A stretch of 64,000 nucleotides of DNA from Thermoplasmatales archaeon UBA509 (GTDB lineage Archaea; Thermoplasmatota; Thermoplasmata; Thermoplasmatales; Thermoplasmataceae): assembly GCA_002498845.1 (NCBI GenBank), contig DAJC01000027.1, forward strand, positions 40,835 to 104,834, in the 5' to 3' direction. The translations under genes were made by a program, and so were the position numbers. Shown piece by piece: positions 62,714 through 64,000 of this stretch. The notes below the pieces were generated by a model. That model did not search any database. It was given only the letters and a program-made list of their open reading frames with translations, and was not told the DNA's origin. How positions within the stretch are numbered: the stretch's first letter is position 1; each line of letters starts with the position of its first letter.

Positions 62714-62992
62714 TTAAGATCGATGTATCTTTTCAGAATCTCTGGCTAGCTTTATTTCAGAGATATAAATCTCGACTTTTTTCACAATTTCTCTGTATAA
62801 AAATTCAGACACCTTCATTCTCTCATCACCAATATCTGCGAAAAGAGAGCCATGCTCTTCATGAAAGTGAAGGACGTTCTTTCCCTTATGGTAAAAATGA
62901 CCTGGTTGTTTTTCAACAATTCCCTGAATTTTCCTGACTTTCTCCAGCAGCTGATCAACGCTTTTCAGGTCATCTGAAGTTGCGTGCTTCAT
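62714..62992 (-). CDS. Conserved hypothetical protein
   Basis: A 92-residue soluble protein. The N-terminal half is helical (SDDLKSVDQLLEKVRKIQG), followed by PGHFYHKGKNVLHFHEEHGSLFADIGDERMK, a pattern (FYxKGKxxLHFHEExxxLFADI) shared with small conserved proteins of bacteria and archaea without known function, and a basic C-terminal helix. The frame extends upstream to 63142, but a TTATATTAAA box (63011-63020) lies about 24 bases before the ATG at 62992, so the longer version is excluded by the promoter. Confidence 0.7.
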   Translation of the reverse strand: MKHATSDDLKSVDQLLEKVRKIQGIVEKQPGHFYHKGKNVLHFHEEHGSLFADIGDERMKVSEFLYREIVKKVEIYISEIKLARDSEKIHRS

Positions 62993-63010
62993 GGAACAGC
63001 AACAGGAAAA

Positions 63011-63020
63011 TTTAATATAA
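63011..63020 (-). promoter_or_regulatory. Box A of the small conserved gene at 62.7-63 kb
   Basis: TTATATTAAA on the minus strand, centred about 24 bases before the ATG at 62992, supporting the short start. Confidence 0.55.
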
Positions 63021-63264
63021 AAAGATTTCTGCGCTAGAAATGGGTATTCGGAACTTAGCATGATACTATGAAGATACCATTTAAAAGCAGTTTGTGACTT
63101 AAACCCGAACGAGTACGCTTTAAATTCCACATAGGAGCTCAAAGGTATGTGTTTGCATCCATCCTTTGAGCGGAAGGGCCCGAAGCAAACAAATAGTGAA
63201 TCATTTACCCCACATGGTCCTTAAAGTTCGAAGGAAATACCATCCCAATTGTGGTTTACTACAC

Positions 63265-63789
63265 TCACAGTGGGAGTTTCTTCCAGTCCATGAGGTCTTT
63301 GTCATTCAGAGATCTGATCTCAAGTTTTTCCAGAAGATCTATGAACAGGTCGTCCCTGATTGAATCAGAATACACTTTTTCCTCAGAATGACGGAAAATT
63401 GCAGATCTTATTGCGCCTGCTGCCATGGCAGACTGGAGATGCGAAGCTTCTATGGAATCGTCCTTTATCTGTTTCGAGTATGTTCCTGATAGATCATCTT
63501 TCTGCAGATCCTTAAGAAGGTCATCAACAGTAGCTTCAAGTTTCTTGTTGTGTTCCTCTGCCAGCACTACGCGGACTTTGTATGTTGGCGCAAAGTCAAT
63601 GTTATCATCATTCACCTTGAACCAGCTCTTTGCATCTTTCTCAAAGAACACTTCAGACAGTGCTTTGGCAATGAGTTTTGGATTTGAGAAGTCGACACCA
63701 GAGGTCAGGTCATAAATAACCAGTGAGCCATCGTCCGATACTCTTCTACAATTTCCAATAACCGATCTCAGATTATCTTCATTCGTCAT
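63265..63789 (-). CDS. Hypothetical protein (no recognised family)
   Basis: A 174-residue soluble acidic protein. An N-terminal unit (MTNEDNLRSVIGNCRRVSDD), a strand-helix region (SLVIYDLTSGVDFSNPKLIAKALSEVFFEK), the central YKVRVVLAEEHNKKLEATVDDLLKDLQKDD and a C-terminal helical part (HLQSAMAAGAIRSAIFRHSEEKV) are visible. No catalytic motif or membrane segment. The ATG at 63789 follows a TTTTTAAAGCC element by about 40 bases. Nothing recognisable lies from 63790 to the window end. Confidence 0.65.
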   Translation of the reverse strand: MTNEDNLRSVIGNCRRVSDDGSLVIYDLTSGVDFSNPKLIAKALSEVFFEKDAKSWFKVNDDNIDFAPTYKVRVVLAEEHNKKLEATVDDLLKDLQKDDLSGTYSKQIKDDSIEASHLQSAMAAGAIRSAIFRHSEEKVYSDSIRDDLFIDLLEKLEIRSLNDKDLMDWKKLPL

Positions 63790-64000
63790 GATTGCACATT
63801 ACAATTCAAACTAAAGAGGTTTTCCGAAAGGCTTTAAAAATTACATTCTATATAAACCATATTATTACTTTTTTACAGCCCTAGGAATTTGAGCTTTTTA
63901 TTTTTTAGAATTAGTATGTTGTAGAGTTAACTCAATTCACCAAGAACTTTTCCCAGGTAGCATTCACCATAAGAAGATATGCGGAGGGCCGTGTGCGATT

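Noticed and set aside
62993-63142. N-terminal extension of the 92-residue gene
   Set aside because: The box A at 63011-63020 lies inside it, and the extension (FSCCCSM) is unlike family starts.
1-64000. CRISPR array
   Set aside because: No regularly spaced direct repeats with spacers were found and no cas-like protein is encoded.

Overview
The window comes from a compact archaeal chromosome, most likely a member of the Thermoplasmatales (Thermoplasma/Ferroplasma/Cuniculiplasma relatives). Three things support this: the proteasome beta subunit keeps the 8-residue propeptide layout of the Thermoplasma enzyme, the zinc glucose 1-dehydrogenase closely follows the Thermoplasma type, and archaeal informational genes are present (L7Ae-S28e-L24e-Ndk-aIF5B operon, aCPSF1/FttA, FtsZ, Dph6). 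I cannot name the species. First genes of transcription units usually start about 23-28 bases downstream of a TTTAAATA-like box A, which suggests leaderless mRNAs. Genes inside operons have GGAGG/GGTG ribosome sites or ATGA overlaps.

Layout. 1-8.4 kb: peroxiredoxin, diphthamide synthesis (dph6), a winged-helix protein coupled to purB, a type IV pilin-like protein, an acyl-CoA synthetase, and a divergent epimerase/glycosyltransferase pair. 8.5-12.2 kb: ftsZ and a split transketolase-transaldolase operon. 12.2-24 kb: ornithine cyclodeaminase-like protein, FttA, psmB, a CBS protein, a PolB-like exonuclease sharing a TATA box with an unknown gene, purC, a methyltransferase, GTP cyclohydrolase II, glucose dehydrogenase, folD, nadE and a CPA1 antiporter. 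25-29.6 kb: a tightly coupled pilus/secretion operon with two ATPases and two TadC-type membrane proteins. 30.7 kb: tRNA-Ala(GGC).

30.8-36.6 kb is the accessory region. It holds an NYN-domain relic, an IlvD/Edd-family dehydratase, an aldo/keto reductase interrupted by an in-frame amber codon, an ACS-type MFS transporter, and decayed fragments of at least two transposases (IS4/IS5-like and IS630-like). It reads as a partly decaying sugar-acid module.

36.6-64 kb: a CPA2 antiporter, then an Lrp/AsnC regulator divergent from an AsnRS-like asparagine synthetase with repeated TGTCCA sites between them. Next come an SDR, a methyltransferase, P5C dehydrogenase, lipB, SAM decarboxylase with a CaCA exchanger, and the ribosomal/aIF5B operon. 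The last part has a VOC protein, a DapA-family aldolase (possibly KDG aldolase, which would fit glucose dehydrogenase in a non-phosphorylative Entner-Doudoroff route), two unknown divergent genes, a penicillin-acylase-family Ntn hydrolase, asd with an aspartokinase lacking ACT domains, an orphan-looking Dam methylase, a second acyl-CoA synthetase and prephenate dehydratase.

Several convergent neighbours overlap at their 3' ends, three of them with interlocked 4-base stop codons. No CRISPR array or intact mobile element was seen, and no clearly new multi-gene system. The best leads are the asparagine regulon, the shared palindromic TATA box, the amber-interrupted reductase and the unassigned gene pairs.
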